A DNA stretch of 64,000 nucleotides, taken from NCBI RefSeq assembly GCF_030413175.1, contig NZ_CP129212.1, forward strand, positions 7,255,412-7,319,411, read 5' to 3'. Of this stretch, positions 45,638-55,361 are shown in pieces. This DNA comes from Bradyrhizobium roseum. GTDB taxonomy: Bacteria; Pseudomonadota; Alphaproteobacteria; Rhizobiales; Xanthobacteraceae. Both the position numbers and the translations under genes were made by a program. The notes under the pieces are model-generated. The model saw nothing but the letters and a program-made list of their open reading frames with translations, was not told the origin of the DNA and ran no database searches. Within the stretch, counting starts at the first letter, position 1, and each line of letters opens with the position of its first letter.

Positions 45638-46474
45638 TTATTTGATGCCGGTCAGCGTGATGCCTTCGATGAAGCGGCGTTGGGCGAACATGAAGGCGAT
45701 CACCAGCGGCGCGATGATGACGATGGCGGCCGCCATCAGCGGACCGTAATTGGTGCCGGCCTCGTTGTTGCGGAATTGCGCGACCGCCAGCGGCGGCGTC
45801 TGCAGATGCTCGCTGTTCAACACGATCAGCGGCCAGAAATAGTCGTTCCAGTGCGCGACCACCGAGAAGATGCCGAACGCGGTCACCGCCGGAATCGCCG
45901 TCGGCAGCATCACGCGCCAGACGATGCCGAACTCGGAAATCCCGTCCATCCGCGCCGCGTCGATCAAATCATCCGGCACCGTCTTGAAGAACTGACGCAT
46001 CAGGAATATGCCGAACGCCGAGATCGTGAACGGCAGCACCAGCGCCGCATAAGTGTCGAGCACGCCGAGTTTGTGCAGCAGCAGGAACACCGGAATCGCG
46101 GTGGCCTGCGGCGGGATCAGGATGCAGAACACCACGAGCGCGAACAGCACGTCGCGGCCGAGGAAGCGCAGCTTGGCGAGCGCATAGGCCGCCGGCAGCG
46201 CCACCAGCACCTGCAGGCTGAAGATCGAAATCGTGACGATCAGCCCGTTGAGCAGATAGCGCCACAGATTGGCCTTGGCGAAGGCGGTCTGAAGATTGTC
46301 CCAGAGCGCGAAATGGTGCGGAATGAGATGCAGCTCGGAGGAGAAGATTTCGGTTTGCGGCTTCGATGCCGTCGACAGCATCCAGATGAAGGGCGCCAGC
46401 ATGACAAGCGCACCTGCCAGCAGCAGGGTATGCCGCGTCGCTGGCCAGAGGTATGTGTGAACCCGCGACGTCAT
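45638..46474 (-). CDS. ABC transporter permease (UgpE/MalG type)
   Basis: The 278-residue product has six predicted membrane helices and the EAA-type cytoplasmic loop (DDLIDAARMDGISEF). The ATG at 46474 overlaps the stop of the first permease gene by four bases. It pairs with that permease to form the channel. Confidence 0.92.
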   Translation of the reverse strand: MTSRVHTYLWPATRHTLLLAGALVMLAPFIWMLSTASKPQTEIFSSELHLIPHHFALWDNLQTAFAKANLWRYLLNGLIVTISIFSLQVLVALPAAYALAKLRFLGRDVLFALVVFCILIPPQATAIPVFLLLHKLGVLDTYAALVLPFTISAFGIFLMRQFFKTVPDDLIDAARMDGISEFGIVWRVMLPTAIPAVTAFGIFSVVAHWNDYFWPLIVLNSEHLQTPPLAVAQFRNNEAGTNYGPLMAAAIVIIAPLVIAFMFAQRRFIEGITLTGIK

Positions 46475-47415
46475 GCGTAATGCACCTCGCGGTTGCCGAG
46501 TGCGGATTTGAGCAGCGTGAGCAGCAGCACGAAGACCAGGAACACGACGGTGATCGCGGCGCCATAGCCGGAGCGGAAGAACTCGAAACCCTCGGCGTAC
46601 ATCGTGTAGATCAGCACTTCCGACGATTTCGACGGACCGCCCTTGGTCAACACCTGCACGGTGTCGAACACCTGGAACGAGCGGATCGCCGAGATCGTCA
46701 CCACGAACAGCGTGACCGGGCCGAGCATCGGCCATGTCACCAGACGAAAGCGCGACCAGGCGCTTTCGGCGCCGTCGATCTCGGCCGCGTCGTAAAGGTG
46801 TTTCGGGATCGAGACGAGGCCGGCGAGGAACAGCACCATGTTGAAGCCGGTGGCCTGCCAGATGCCGATCGCGCACAGCGAATAGAGCGCGGTGCCGCGT
46901 TCCTGCAGCCAGCTATGGCCCTGTAGGCCGGCGGCGTGCAGCAGGCCGTTCACCAGTCCGAACTGCGGGTGCAGCATGAACTCCCAGACGATCGCCATCG
47001 CGATCAGCGTCGCCATCACAGGCAGGAAATAAATCGTGCGATAGAGGCTGCGGAGGCCGGCGCCGCTCTGGATCAGCAGCGCCGTGCCGAGCCCGAGCGC
47101 CACCGCGCCCGGCACCACGATCGCGACGTAGGTCAATGTGTTCTTCAGCGATATCCAGAACACCCGGTCGGCGAACATCTCGTGGTAGTTCGACAGGCCG
47201 GTCCAGGCGAACGACGGCGCGCCGAGCTGGTAGTCCGTGAAGGATAGCGCGAGCACGCCGGCCAGCGGGCCGATCAGCATCATCAGCATCAGCATGGAGG
47301 CCGGCGCGGCCAATGCGTAGGCGGATCGCGCGGTCGAACCGGATCCGGCAAACACCGGCAGGCGATCCCGCGCGGTTGCGGCCACCGGCGGCAGCGTAGC
47401 GGCGACGTCAGACAA
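46471..47415 (-). CDS. ABC transporter permease (UgpA/MalF type)
   Basis: The 314-residue product has about six membrane helices and the EAA loop (KHLYDAAEIDGAESAW). The TTG at 47415 was chosen because it overlaps the end of the ATPase gene and matches usual permease length; the frame is open further upstream inside the ATPase gene. The start is uncertain, and a later internal start is possible. Confidence 0.88.
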   Translation of the reverse strand: MSDVAATLPPVAATARDRLPVFAGSGSTARSAYALAAPASMLMLMMLIGPLAGVLALSFTDYQLGAPSFAWTGLSNYHEMFADRVFWISLKNTLTYVAIVVPGAVALGLGTALLIQSGAGLRSLYRTIYFLPVMATLIAMAIVWEFMLHPQFGLVNGLLHAAGLQGHSWLQERGTALYSLCAIGIWQATGFNMVLFLAGLVSIPKHLYDAAEIDGAESAWSRFRLVTWPMLGPVTLFVVTISAIRSFQVFDTVQVLTKGGPSKSSEVLIYTMYAEGFEFFRSGYGAAITVVFLVFVLLLTLLKSALGNREVHYA

Positions 47416-48565
47416 CGGCCATCCCCCGCGGCCGCTCGACGCGCGAGGCGATCTCGGTTGCGATGCGCTGGCCATTGCCGTCGAAGGCGCGAACCGCGTC
47501 CGGCACAAAGCCATAGCCGACTGAGGCCCCGATCGTCGGCAAAAGGCTGGGATCGTTGACACGCGCCACCACCGGCGCGCCCATGCCTTCACTTGCGACA
47601 TGGACGAAGGCTTCAGAGCCCAGATTTTCCAGATGCACGACCGTGCCCGAAAAGACGCCGGACCCGGTCAGATCGATCCGCTCCGGCCGAACGCACACGC
47701 GACACTCTCCCGCCGGCGCCGGCGTCGCCGCATGAAGGACATGACCAAGTACTTCCAGCCGGCCGTCGCCGCGAACGCGACCGGGAAACACATTGATTTT
47801 CGGCGTGCCGATGAATTCCGCGACACGAATATCGCGCGGGTCTTCATAGATCGCCGATGGCGTGCCAACCTGAATCAGCTCGCCGCCGATCATGACCGCA
47901 ATCCGCCCCGACATGGTCATGGCCTCGGCCTGGTCATGGGTGACGTAGATGAACGTGGTTTTGAGCTGGCGGTGCAGTTGGGCGATCTCGGCGCGCATAT
48001 GCACGCGCAGCTTGGCGTCCAGATTCGACAGCGGCTCGTCGAACAGGAACGCGCGGGGCTGGCGCACGATGGCGCGGCCGACCGCGACGCGCTGGCGCTG
48101 GCCGCCGGACAATTGTCCGGGCTTGCGCTTCAAGAGCGGCGAAATCTCGAGCTGCTCGGCGACGCGCTCGACATCCGCGCGGATGCCGCGCTCGGCGGCG
48201 CGGCGGCCCGGCATCAGCCGGCCGAGAATCGGCAACCGCGCCAGCGCCGACAGCCGTTTCATCCGCAGCGGCACCGCGATGTTGTCGAATACGCTGAGAT
48301 GCGGGTACAGCGCGTAGGACTGGAACACCATCGCCAGATTGCGCGCGCTCGGCCTGACGCCGTCGGCGCGGACACCATCGATCCGGATCTCGCCGGACGA
48401 TTGCGGTTCGAGGCCGGCAATGACCCGCAGCAATGTCGACTTGCCGCAGCCGGAAGGGCCGACCAGAGAGATGAATTCCCCGTCCTCGATCGTGAGGTCG
48501 ACGCCCTTCAGAACCTGGGTGCCGTCGAAGGCCTTGCGAAGGCCCCGAATTTCGATCTCGGCCAT
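47408..48565 (-). CDS. ABC transporter ATP-binding protein (UgpC/MalK type)
   Basis: The 385-residue product has Walker A GPSGCGKS, signature LSGGQRQR, Walker B LFDEPLSNLDAK, and a C-terminal OB-type regulatory domain as in MalK and UgpC. It energises the importer. It is the first gene of the operon; the 132-base upstream interval likely holds the promoter, which I could not define. Confidence 0.94.
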   Translation of the reverse strand: MAEIEIRGLRKAFDGTQVLKGVDLTIEDGEFISLVGPSGCGKSTLLRVIAGLEPQSSGEIRIDGVRADGVRPSARNLAMVFQSYALYPHLSVFDNIAVPLRMKRLSALARLPILGRLMPGRRAAERGIRADVERVAEQLEISPLLKRKPGQLSGGQRQRVAVGRAIVRQPRAFLFDEPLSNLDAKLRVHMRAEIAQLHRQLKTTFIYVTHDQAEAMTMSGRIAVMIGGELIQVGTPSAIYEDPRDIRVAEFIGTPKINVFPGRVRGDGRLEVLGHVLHAATPAPAGECRVCVRPERIDLTGSGVFSGTVVHLENLGSEAFVHVASEGMGAPVVARVNDPSLLPTIGASVGYGFVPDAVRAFDGNGQRIATEIASRVERPRGMAVV

Positions 48566-48697
48566 GTCAATCCGTTATCCGCGTGACGCGATACCGGATT
48601 TCCTAAAGGTCTTGTTTGACAGTTATATCACAAGGCCGCGGCAGCCGGGATTAAGCCCCAACTTTCGAAGCGCCGCGACAGGGAGACGCGGTGCTGC

Positions 48698-49054
48698 CTA
48701 TACCTTCACCAGGCTTTCGAAGCCGCCATAGATCAGCCGCTTGCCGTCGAACGGCGGCTTGCCCTCGGTCATCGCCTTCAGCCGCGGGTCGTTCATCACC
48801 TTGGCGTTGATCTTGTCGCGCTGCGCACGCGACTTGTAGGTAATCCAGGCGAACACGACGGTTTCGCCCGGCTTCAGCTTGACGCTGCGCGGGAACGACG
48901 TGAGCTTGCCGACCTTGACGTCGTCGGCGACCCATTCGCGATAATCCAGCGCGCCGTATTCACGCCAGACCTTGCCGCACTTCTTCGAAAGGCGGACGTA
49001 AGCATCGAGATTTTTCTTCGGCACGGCGACGATGAAGCCATCGACGTAGGACAT
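48698..49054 (-). CDS. DUF1428 family protein
   Basis: A 118-residue protein matching the DUF1428 family (YbaA-like), recognised by the MSYVDGFIVAVPKKN start and the REWVADDV segment. The fold is a dimeric alpha-beta barrel type; function is unknown. It may form a group with the SRPBCC and ArsR genes upstream, 121 bases away on the same strand. Confidence 0.88.
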   Translation of the reverse strand: MSYVDGFIVAVPKKNLDAYVRLSKKCGKVWREYGALDYREWVADDVKVGKLTSFPRSVKLKPGETVVFAWITYKSRAQRDKINAKVMNDPRLKAMTEGKPPFDGKRLIYGGFESLVKV

Positions 49055-49175
49055 GTTGGTTTCCTCTTGCTTTCCGGCGCTATCGCGCGCCGCATTTCGT
49101 CATCCAGCAACTTGCCTGAACTGGCATCGGCGCGCATCCGTTATGGTGCCGCAGCCACAGCAGACACCGCTCCGT

Positions 49176-49670
49176 TCAAGCGAGATAGCTTTCGAGCTTG
49201 GCCAGCAATTCCGTCCATCCACGCGCGTGATTGTCGCGTGCGGTCTCGTCGGCGAATTGTTCGTGCAGGAAAGTCAGCAGCGTGCCGCTGCCTTCCGGCT
49301 TGATCGAGATCGTCACCAGCGATTCCCGTTCCGGCGTGGAATGCCACGCCCAGCTGAACACCAGAAGCCGGCTCGGAACGACTTCGCGATAGACGCCGCC
49401 CACTTCGTTGTAGGCACCCCTGGCGTTGAAGCTGATCCGATAGCGGCCGCCGACGCGCAGGTCGATGTCGGCCTTGACCGAACCCTCCTCGACGCCGCCG
49501 GGCGCGAACCATTGCACTAGCTTTTGCGGGTCGGCCCACGCGGCGTAGACTTTTTCGGGCGCCGCGGCGAACCGGCGCGAGAGCGTGAGGCTGGGGCGCG
49601 CGGCGGGATCGGCGGCGCGGCTGTCGGGCTTTGCAGTGCTGGATTTGGCAGCGCTGGATTGGGTGGCCAT
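49176..49670 (-). CDS. SRPBCC/AHSA1-type protein
   Basis: The 164-residue product has the START-like AHSA1 fold signature (SRRFAAAPEKVYAAWADPQKLVQWF), with a 25-residue Ala/Ser-rich N-terminal extension. Such proteins bind small hydrophobic ligands or assist Hsp90-like systems. GGAGG precedes the ATG at 49670. The N-terminal part overlaps the end of the ArsR gene by 154 bases in another frame. ArsR-AHSA1 pairs are common and probably ArsR regulates both. Confidence 0.88.
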   Translation of the reverse strand: MATQSSAAKSSTAKPDSRAADPAARPSLTLSRRFAAAPEKVYAAWADPQKLVQWFAPGGVEEGSVKADIDLRVGGRYRISFNARGAYNEVGGVYREVVPSRLLVFSWAWHSTPERESLVTISIKPEGSGTLLTFLHEQFADETARDNHARGWTELLAKLESYLA

Positions 49671-50011
49671 GGGTCTTCCTCCACAAAAGCGGCAAGGCGG
49701 TCGAGCGCGTCGGACCAGAAGCGCTGATAGCGATTGAGCCACGCCATCGCCTGCTCCATCGGCTGGGCGGTCAGCCGACACGCGACCGTGCGGCCGGTCT
49801 TTTCGCGCACGATCAGGCCGGCGTCCGACAGCACATCGAGATGCTTCATGACCGCGGGCAATGACATCGAAAACGGCTGCGCCAGCTCGCTCACCGACAG
49901 GCTGTCGCGGCTGCCGAGCCGCGCCAGCAGGGCGCGCCGCGTCGGGTCGGACAGCGCCGCGAAGGTGCGGTCCAGCACCTCTTCCTGAGACTTAACCATA
50001 AGGTTAAGCAT
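49517..50011 (-). CDS. ArsR-family transcriptional regulator
   Basis: The 164-residue product has a winged helix-turn-helix with the DPTRRALLARL start and SLPAVMKHLDVLSDAGLI recognition region. Lacking metal-binding cysteines, it belongs to the group paired with SRPBCC proteins. From about residue 112 on the sequence is a Pro/Ala/Arg-rich tail encoded within the overlap with the next gene and is probably not structured. A palindrome sits on the start codon region. The ATG at 49999 is an alternative start. Confidence 0.87.
   Translation of the reverse strand: MLNLMVKSQEEVLDRTFAALSDPTRRALLARLGSRDSLSVSELAQPFSMSLPAVMKHLDVLSDAGLIVREKTGRTVACRLTAQPMEQAMAWLNRYQRFWSDALDRLAAFVEEDPWPPNPALPNPALQSPTAAPPIPPRAPASRSRAGSPRRPKKSTPRGPTRKS
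49991..50008. promoter_or_regulatory. Likely ArsR operator over the start codon
   Basis: CTTAACC-ATAA-GGTTAAG is a perfect seven-base inverted repeat with a four-base centre. It covers the first codons of the arsR-like gene. The position suits autorepression by the ArsR dimer. Confidence 0.65.
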
Positions 50012-50138
50012 ATACGCTGGGAAAACGCCGTCAAGCCGGCGTCTGCATCACGTCATTGCGATGTGGGTAGATGAACGGCCGAACCGTTCAGCGCAAAGAT
50101 CGCGCCCCGGTTCGGCCGAACTCTCTGGCAACATTCGA

Positions 50139-50402
50139 TCAATAGTCGCGATAGACCCGCATCCGCCGCGACGGCTGCTGCTGTCCAAAGGCTACGCGCG
50201 GATTAACGTTGCAGTACAGCGCGCGGCCGGACGCCGACGCCTGGCACTGCTCATAGCTGGCGTACGAGCAATCTCCGGGGATGCCGATTCCCCGGCCCTG
50301 GAGGCAGTAGGGGTAGTCATAGGCCGCGGCGGGCGAGCTGCCCGCCACCGAGGCGACGGTGGCGGCCGAAAGGGCCAATATCGCCAGCATTGCATTGCGC
50401 AT
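50139..50402 (-). CDS. DUF3551 family secreted protein
   Basis: An 87-residue protein with a signal peptide (about 1-27, ending AAA) and three to four cysteines in a YPYCLQG...CSYASYEQC pattern that defines DUF3551, a family abundant in Bradyrhizobium. Function is unknown. It is probably a small periplasmic protein with disulfides. Confidence 0.88.
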   Translation of the reverse strand: MRNAMLAILALSAATVASVAGSSPAAAYDYPYCLQGRGIGIPGDCSYASYEQCQASASGRALYCNVNPRVAFGQQQPSRRMRVYRDY

Positions 50403-50487
50403 CTTCGATCTCCTTCACGTGACACAAGAACCGCGTCGCCACTCCTCGTAAAACACCACGATCGGTCCAATGTTCCTGTGAGCTAGA

Positions 50488-51465
50488 TCACTGTACTTTT
50501 TCCACCTTGGCTTCCTCGATGACCTTCTTCCACTTGTCGGTTTCGGCCACAATCATGGCGCCGAATGCTTCCGGCGGGCCGATCAGCGGTTCGCCGCCGA
50601 GGTCGATCAGCTTGGCTTTGATCGCGGGCTCCGCGAGCACCTCGTTGATCTCCTTGTTCAGCCTGGCGATGATTTCCTTCGGGGTATTCTTCGGGACGCC
50701 CATGCCGAACAGCGCGCTCGCCTCGTAGCCCGGAATGGTATCGGCAAGCACCGGCACGTCAGGCAACAGCGACGATTTCGTCGTACTGGTAACCGCCAGC
50801 GCCCGTGCCGAGCCGGCGCGGACGTGCTGGAGGATGGAAGGCATGTTGTCGAAGATCACCTGGACCTGGCCGCCCAGCAGATCGGTGATCGCCGGCGCCG
50901 CGCCGCGATAGGGCACGTGCTGCATCTTGGCGCCCGACATCGCCATGAACATTTCGCCGGACAGATGCACCGAGGTGCCGTTGCCCGACGAAGCGAGGTT
51001 CACCTTGCCGGGATTGGCCTTCACATAGGCGATGAACTCGGCAACCGTCTTCACCGGCACGTCCTTGTTGACCGTCATCACGTTCGGCACGCGGTTGAAC
51101 GCCGCGACCGGCGCGATGTCGCGAACGACGTTGAATTTCAGGTTGGCGTACAGCGAGGCATTGATGTAGTTCGCCGGATTGACCAGCAGCACGGTGTAGC
51201 CGTCCGGCTCGGCGTTGATCACGGATTCCGTGGCGATGTTGTTGCCGGCGCCGGGCTTGTTCTCGATCACGAATTGCTGGCCGAGCCGCTCCGAAAGGCG
51301 TTGGCCGATCAGCCGCGCGATGATGTCGGTCGCGCCGCCCGGCGGATATCCGACGACCCATTTGACCGACCGGGTCGGATAGTCCGCGGCCGAGGCGCCG
51401 CCCATCGACATGGCAGCGGAAAGACCGACGACGGCCAGGCAAATTGCAGAACGGCGTGAAATCAT
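50488..51465 (-). CDS. Bug/TctC-family solute-binding protein 1
   Basis: The 325-residue protein has a signal peptide (ending ASA near residue 27) and the Bug/TctC fold, shown by YPPGGATDIIAR and HVPYRGAAPAITDLLGGQVQ. Such proteins bind carboxylates or aromatic acids; most have no dedicated transporter nearby, as here. GGGAG precedes the ATG at 51465. The next gene is 150 bases away and divergent. Confidence 0.92.
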   Translation of the reverse strand: MISRRSAICLAVVGLSAAMSMGGASAADYPTRSVKWVVGYPPGGATDIIARLIGQRLSERLGQQFVIENKPGAGNNIATESVINAEPDGYTVLLVNPANYINASLYANLKFNVVRDIAPVAAFNRVPNVMTVNKDVPVKTVAEFIAYVKANPGKVNLASSGNGTSVHLSGEMFMAMSGAKMQHVPYRGAAPAITDLLGGQVQVIFDNMPSILQHVRAGSARALAVTSTTKSSLLPDVPVLADTIPGYEASALFGMGVPKNTPKEIIARLNKEINEVLAEPAIKAKLIDLGGEPLIGPPEAFGAMIVAETDKWKKVIEEAKVEKVQ

Positions 51466-51615
51466 CAAATTTTCTCCCTTGAGGGCCGGGTTCCTTCCCG
51501 GTCCGATTCATTGTGCGGCGGCCATATTGGACCGAACGCCGCTTGCGTTGTAACAAACAAACCCCGATGCGGCCAGTCCGCGACGCCGCTTCGGACCGCG
51601 ACCAAAGGATGAGAC

Positions 51616-52035
51616 ATGCCCGTCAGAGTTAATGCACTCGATCATATTGTCATCAACGTCGCCGACGTGGCGCGTTCCGCCGAGTGGTATCGAAAGATCC
51701 TCGGCATGGAGGTGAACGTATTCGATCCTGGCCCCGGCAAGACGCCGCGCACCTCGCTGGTGTTCGGGAACCAGAAGATCAACGTGCGACCGCGCGAGGC
51801 CGACACGATCGAGTGGTTCACGGCGGATCACGTCGCCGCAGGCAGCGACGATCTCTGCTTCCTGACATCGAGCACGCCGGATGAGGTGGTGGCGCATCTG
51901 AAGGCAAACGGCGTGGCGATCGAGGAAGGCCCGGTGGCCAAGCAAGGCGCCCGCGGCACGCTGCGGTCGGTCTATTGCCGGGATCCGGATGGGAGCCTGA
52001 TCGAGATTTCGTCGTACGAGGATGGGGCCGGTTAG
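51616..52035 (+). CDS. VOC (glyoxalase/bleomycin resistance) family protein
   Basis: The 139-residue product has the paired beta-alpha-beta-beta-beta modules of the VOC family, with His10 (LDHIVINV) and Glu131 (SLIEISSYE) as likely metal ligands. Candidate roles include glyoxalase-type isomerase and dioxygenase-like reactions. It is a single gene followed by a long palindromic repeat. Confidence 0.88.
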   Translation: MPVRVNALDHIVINVADVARSAEWYRKILGMEVNVFDPGPGKTPRTSLVFGNQKINVRPREADTIEWFTADHVAAGSDDLCFLTSSTPDEVVAHLKANGVAIEEGPVAKQGARGTLRSVYCRDPDGSLIEISSYEDGAG

Positions 52036-52053
52036 GGCGCACCGCACCCTCCC

Positions 52054-52131
52054 CGTCATTGCAAGCGCAGCGAAGCAATCGATAGCTCAGCAAGCGGAGA
52101 AATGGATTGCTTCGCTGCGCTTGCAATGACG
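52054..52131. repeat. Long perfect inverted repeat, 27-base arms
   Basis: Arms at 52054-52080 and 52105-52131 are exact complements (starting CGTCATTGCAAGCGCAGCG) around a 24-base loop. The motif is an intergenic repeat type frequent in Bradyrhizobium-like genomes. It could fold into a stable hairpin in RNA and end transcription from the VOC gene. Confidence 0.9.
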
Positions 52132-52238
52132 CTGAGGCAGCACGGAATTCAATTACCTATTTGCCCATCGCGCCTTCCGATGGCAGAACTACTCCCAAGC
52201 AAAATCAAGGCAGCCGATAAAGCTGCGCGGGAGGACCA

Positions 52239-53819
52239 ATGACCAATTCACAGGCAGCACCCGGCATTGTCGGCCCCTTCGCCGGCCTCGACGTACCCTG
52301 GCTGCTGCGGATGCGCGCCGAGAGCCGCCGCAATCATCCGTTCCTGATCTGGGCGCCGTTCGAGGGGCCTGCTCGGAAATGGTCCTACGGCGAATTTCAC
52401 GACCGCGTCGGCGCGCTTTCCGCAGGGCTCGTCAAACGCGGCATCAAGCCCGGCGAATATGTGCTGATCCATCTCGACAATTGCATCGAGGCGATGCTCG
52501 CCTGGTTCGCCTGCGTCGAACTCGGCGCCATCGCGGTTACCACCAACACCCGCTCGGCGGCGGCGGAAATCGAATATTTCGCCGGCCATTGCGGCGCGGT
52601 CGCCGCCATCACCCAGCCGGCCTACGCCGAGCTGATTTCGGCCAATTGCCGGGACCTGCGCTGGATCGCCGTGATCTCCCACGATGCCGGCAGCAGGCCG
52701 GCGCAGGCTGCACCCCGCGGCGACAGTTTTGATTCGCTCTTCGCAGACAGCACCGACCGGCCGCGTCGCGCCACCGATCCCTTCGCGCCGTGCAGCGTGC
52801 AATACACCTCCGGCACCACGTCGCGGCCGAAGGCAGTGCTATGGACGCACGCGAACGCGCTGTGGGGCGCCAAGATCAACGCCGCCCATGAAGATCTGCA
52901 CGCCAATGATGTGCACCAGACCTATCTGCCGCTGTTTCACACCAACGCGCTGGCCTATTCGATGCTGGCGTCGCTGTGGGTAGGTGCTTCCTGCGTCATC
53001 CAGCCGCGGTTTTCCGCCAGCCGGTTCTGGAATGTCGCGCTGGAGCACAACAGCACCTGGACCTCGACGATCCCGTTCTGCATGAAGGCGCTGTTGGAAC
53101 ACGAGATTCCCAAGCACCACAAGTTTCGGCTTTGGGGCACCGCGATATCCGAGCCGCCGCCCTTTGCCGCCTTCGGCGTCAAGATGATCGGCTGGTGGGG
53201 CATGACCGAGACCATCACCCACGGCATCGTCGGCGAGGTCGACCAACCCAACATTCCGATGTCGATCGGCCGCGCCGCGCCGGAGTATCAGATCCGCATC
53301 GTCGAGGACGACGGCGCGCCGACGGAAGTCGGGGGCACCGGCAATCTCCTGATCAAGGGCATTCCCGGCCTGTCGCTGTTTGCGGAATATCTCCACAACG
53401 AAAAGGCGACGCGCGAGAGCTTTGACGAGCACGGCTATTTCATCACCGGCGACCGCGTCACGCTGCTGGAAAACGGCTTCATCCGGTTCGGCGACCGCAC
53501 CAAGGACATGCTCAAGGTCGGCGGCGAAAACGTCGCCGCCTCCGAGATCGAACAGGTGATCGCGGTGGTGCCGGGCGTGCGCGAAGCCGCCGTCGTGGCG
53601 AAGAAGCATGCCATGCTCGATGAAGTGCCCGTCGTCTTCATCATCCCGCAGGCCGGCGTCGAGGGTGCACCCGCCGACCTGCACGACACCGTGATGGCCG
53701 CGTGCCGCACGTCGCTCGCCGACTTCAAGGTACCGCGGGAGATTCACTTCGTCGACGACATGCCGCGCTCGACGCTGGAGAAGGTGGCAAAGGCGGAGCT
53801 GCGAAAGATGCTGGGGTGA
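52239..53819 (+). CDS. AMP-dependent acyl-CoA synthetase (CaiC-like)
   Basis: The 526-residue product has the adenylate-forming motifs YTSGTTSRPKAV (P-loop), GWWGMTET and FITGDRV, and a C-terminal KDMLKVGGENVAASEIE with the core lysine turn. It activates a carboxylic acid with ATP and CoA; sequence alone cannot name the acid, though the best resemblance is to crotonobetaine/carnitine-CoA ligases. It lies just before a convergent P450 gene. Confidence 0.9.
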   Translation: MTNSQAAPGIVGPFAGLDVPWLLRMRAESRRNHPFLIWAPFEGPARKWSYGEFHDRVGALSAGLVKRGIKPGEYVLIHLDNCIEAMLAWFACVELGAIAVTTNTRSAAAEIEYFAGHCGAVAAITQPAYAELISANCRDLRWIAVISHDAGSRPAQAAPRGDSFDSLFADSTDRPRRATDPFAPCSVQYTSGTTSRPKAVLWTHANALWGAKINAAHEDLHANDVHQTYLPLFHTNALAYSMLASLWVGASCVIQPRFSASRFWNVALEHNSTWTSTIPFCMKALLEHEIPKHHKFRLWGTAISEPPPFAAFGVKMIGWWGMTETITHGIVGEVDQPNIPMSIGRAAPEYQIRIVEDDGAPTEVGGTGNLLIKGIPGLSLFAEYLHNEKATRESFDEHGYFITGDRVTLLENGFIRFGDRTKDMLKVGGENVAASEIEQVIAVVPGVREAAVVAKKHAMLDEVPVVFIIPQAGVEGAPADLHDTVMAACRTSLADFKVPREIHFVDDMPRSTLEKVAKAELRKMLG

Positions 53820-53926
53820 AAATCTTGCAGGGTGGGCTGAGCGAAGCGAACCTACCCTCTTTCAGCGGGCTCGTTGGTAGATGGTGGGCACGTCGCTAGC
53901 GCTCCTTTGCCCACCCTACGCGACCC

Positions 53927-55212
53927 TCAATTCACCTCGAACCTGATCGGCAGTTTCTTCGGGCCGTTGACGAAATAGGCCTGCGTCATCTTGACTTCGC
54001 CGTCGATTGCGATCGACTTCAGGCGCGGCAACAATTCCTCGAACAGGATGCGCATTTCGAGTTTGGCGAGATACTGCCCGAGGCAGAGATGCGCGCCGTA
54101 GCCGAACGCGACGTGGCGGTTCGGCTTGCGGTCACAGCGGAATGTATACGGCTCCTCGAACACGTCCTCGTCGCGGTTGCCTGAGGCATAGCACAGCATC
54201 AGCCAGTCGCCCTTTGCGATCTTGCGCCCGCCGAGTTCGGTGTCGGCCGTGGCCGAGCGCATGAAATGCTTGACCGGCGTCATCCAGCGGATCGCTTCGT
54301 CGACCAGACCCGGGATCAGGTCCGGATTGGCCTTCACCTTCTCGAACTGTGCCGGGTCTTCCGCCAGCGCCCAGATCGCGCCGGCAGTCGAGGACGAGGT
54401 GGTGTCGTGGCCGGCGGTGGCCACGATCATGTAGTAGCTGGTCGCATCGTGATCCGGCATGTAGGCACCGCCGATTTTCGCATTCGCAATGACGGTGGCG
54501 AGATCGTCGCGCGGATGGCGGCGGCGGTCCTCGGTGATGCCGCGAAAATAAGCGCCGAAATCGGCGACCACCGCCTGCATCATCGCGGAGAACTGTTCCG
54601 CAGTGAGCTGTTCCCTGATGCGCGCCGTATCGGGATCCTGCGGGCCGAACAGCTCCTGCGTCAGCTTGAGCATGCGCGGCTCGTCCTGTTCGGGCACGCC
54701 GAGAATTTCCATGATGACGTGCAGCGGATAGCCCAGCGCGACGTCTTCAACGAAATCGCAAGCGCCGCTCTTGTCGAGCATGCGCTGCACCGTGGCGCGG
54801 GCGATTTCGCGGACGCGGCCCTCGAACTTTCCGAGATTGGCCGGCATGAACCAGCCCTGGGTCAATGCGCGGTATTTCGGGTGATCGGCGCATCCATCTG
54901 CACCAGCGAGCGCACCAGATTAGGCCCGCCGGTGATCTTGCGCACGCGTTTCTCCACCGCCTGGCTGGTCAGCGTGGTCGGACGGTCGGCGTTGTGGAAC
55001 AGTTCGTTCTGGCGGCTGATCGCCTGAATATGCGCGTGCTTCGTCACCACCCAAAACGGATCGAACGTCTCGGGCCGGGCGATGCCGAGCGGATTGTTGG
55101 CGCGCAGCCAGCGGTAGCTGTCATGGATGCGATGGTCGGCATAGGCGGCCGGATTGACCAGGGTGGCCGCGAGGTCGGCAGGGATGTCGAGATCGGAGGT
55201 CGCCGTTTCCAT
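53927..55212 (-). pseudogene. Cytochrome P450 interrupted by a one-base frameshift
   Basis: The N-terminal part (from ATG 55212) runs to a stop near 54862. The rest continues in another frame with DHPKYRALTQGW after VQMDAP. One missing base around 54885-54890 explains the break; adding it gives a 428-residue P450. All catalytic motifs are otherwise intact: AGHDTTSSS in the I helix, EAIRW (ExxR), and the heme-binding FGYGAHLCLG. The length and motifs fit a soluble bacterial class I P450. The shift could be a real recent mutation or a sequencing error. Confidence 0.85.
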
Positions 55213-55361
55213 GGAGTTCCTGCCATCGATCATTGGTCAACGGCGTCGGATGCCGAAGATCGCAGATAACTAGCGGGCAGCAAAGTCACATGCTTGCGTT
55301 GAGCGGCTGGGACCCCCCCGTTCCGGGCGATGCGTGGCACCGAACCCGCAATGTCGGGAAA

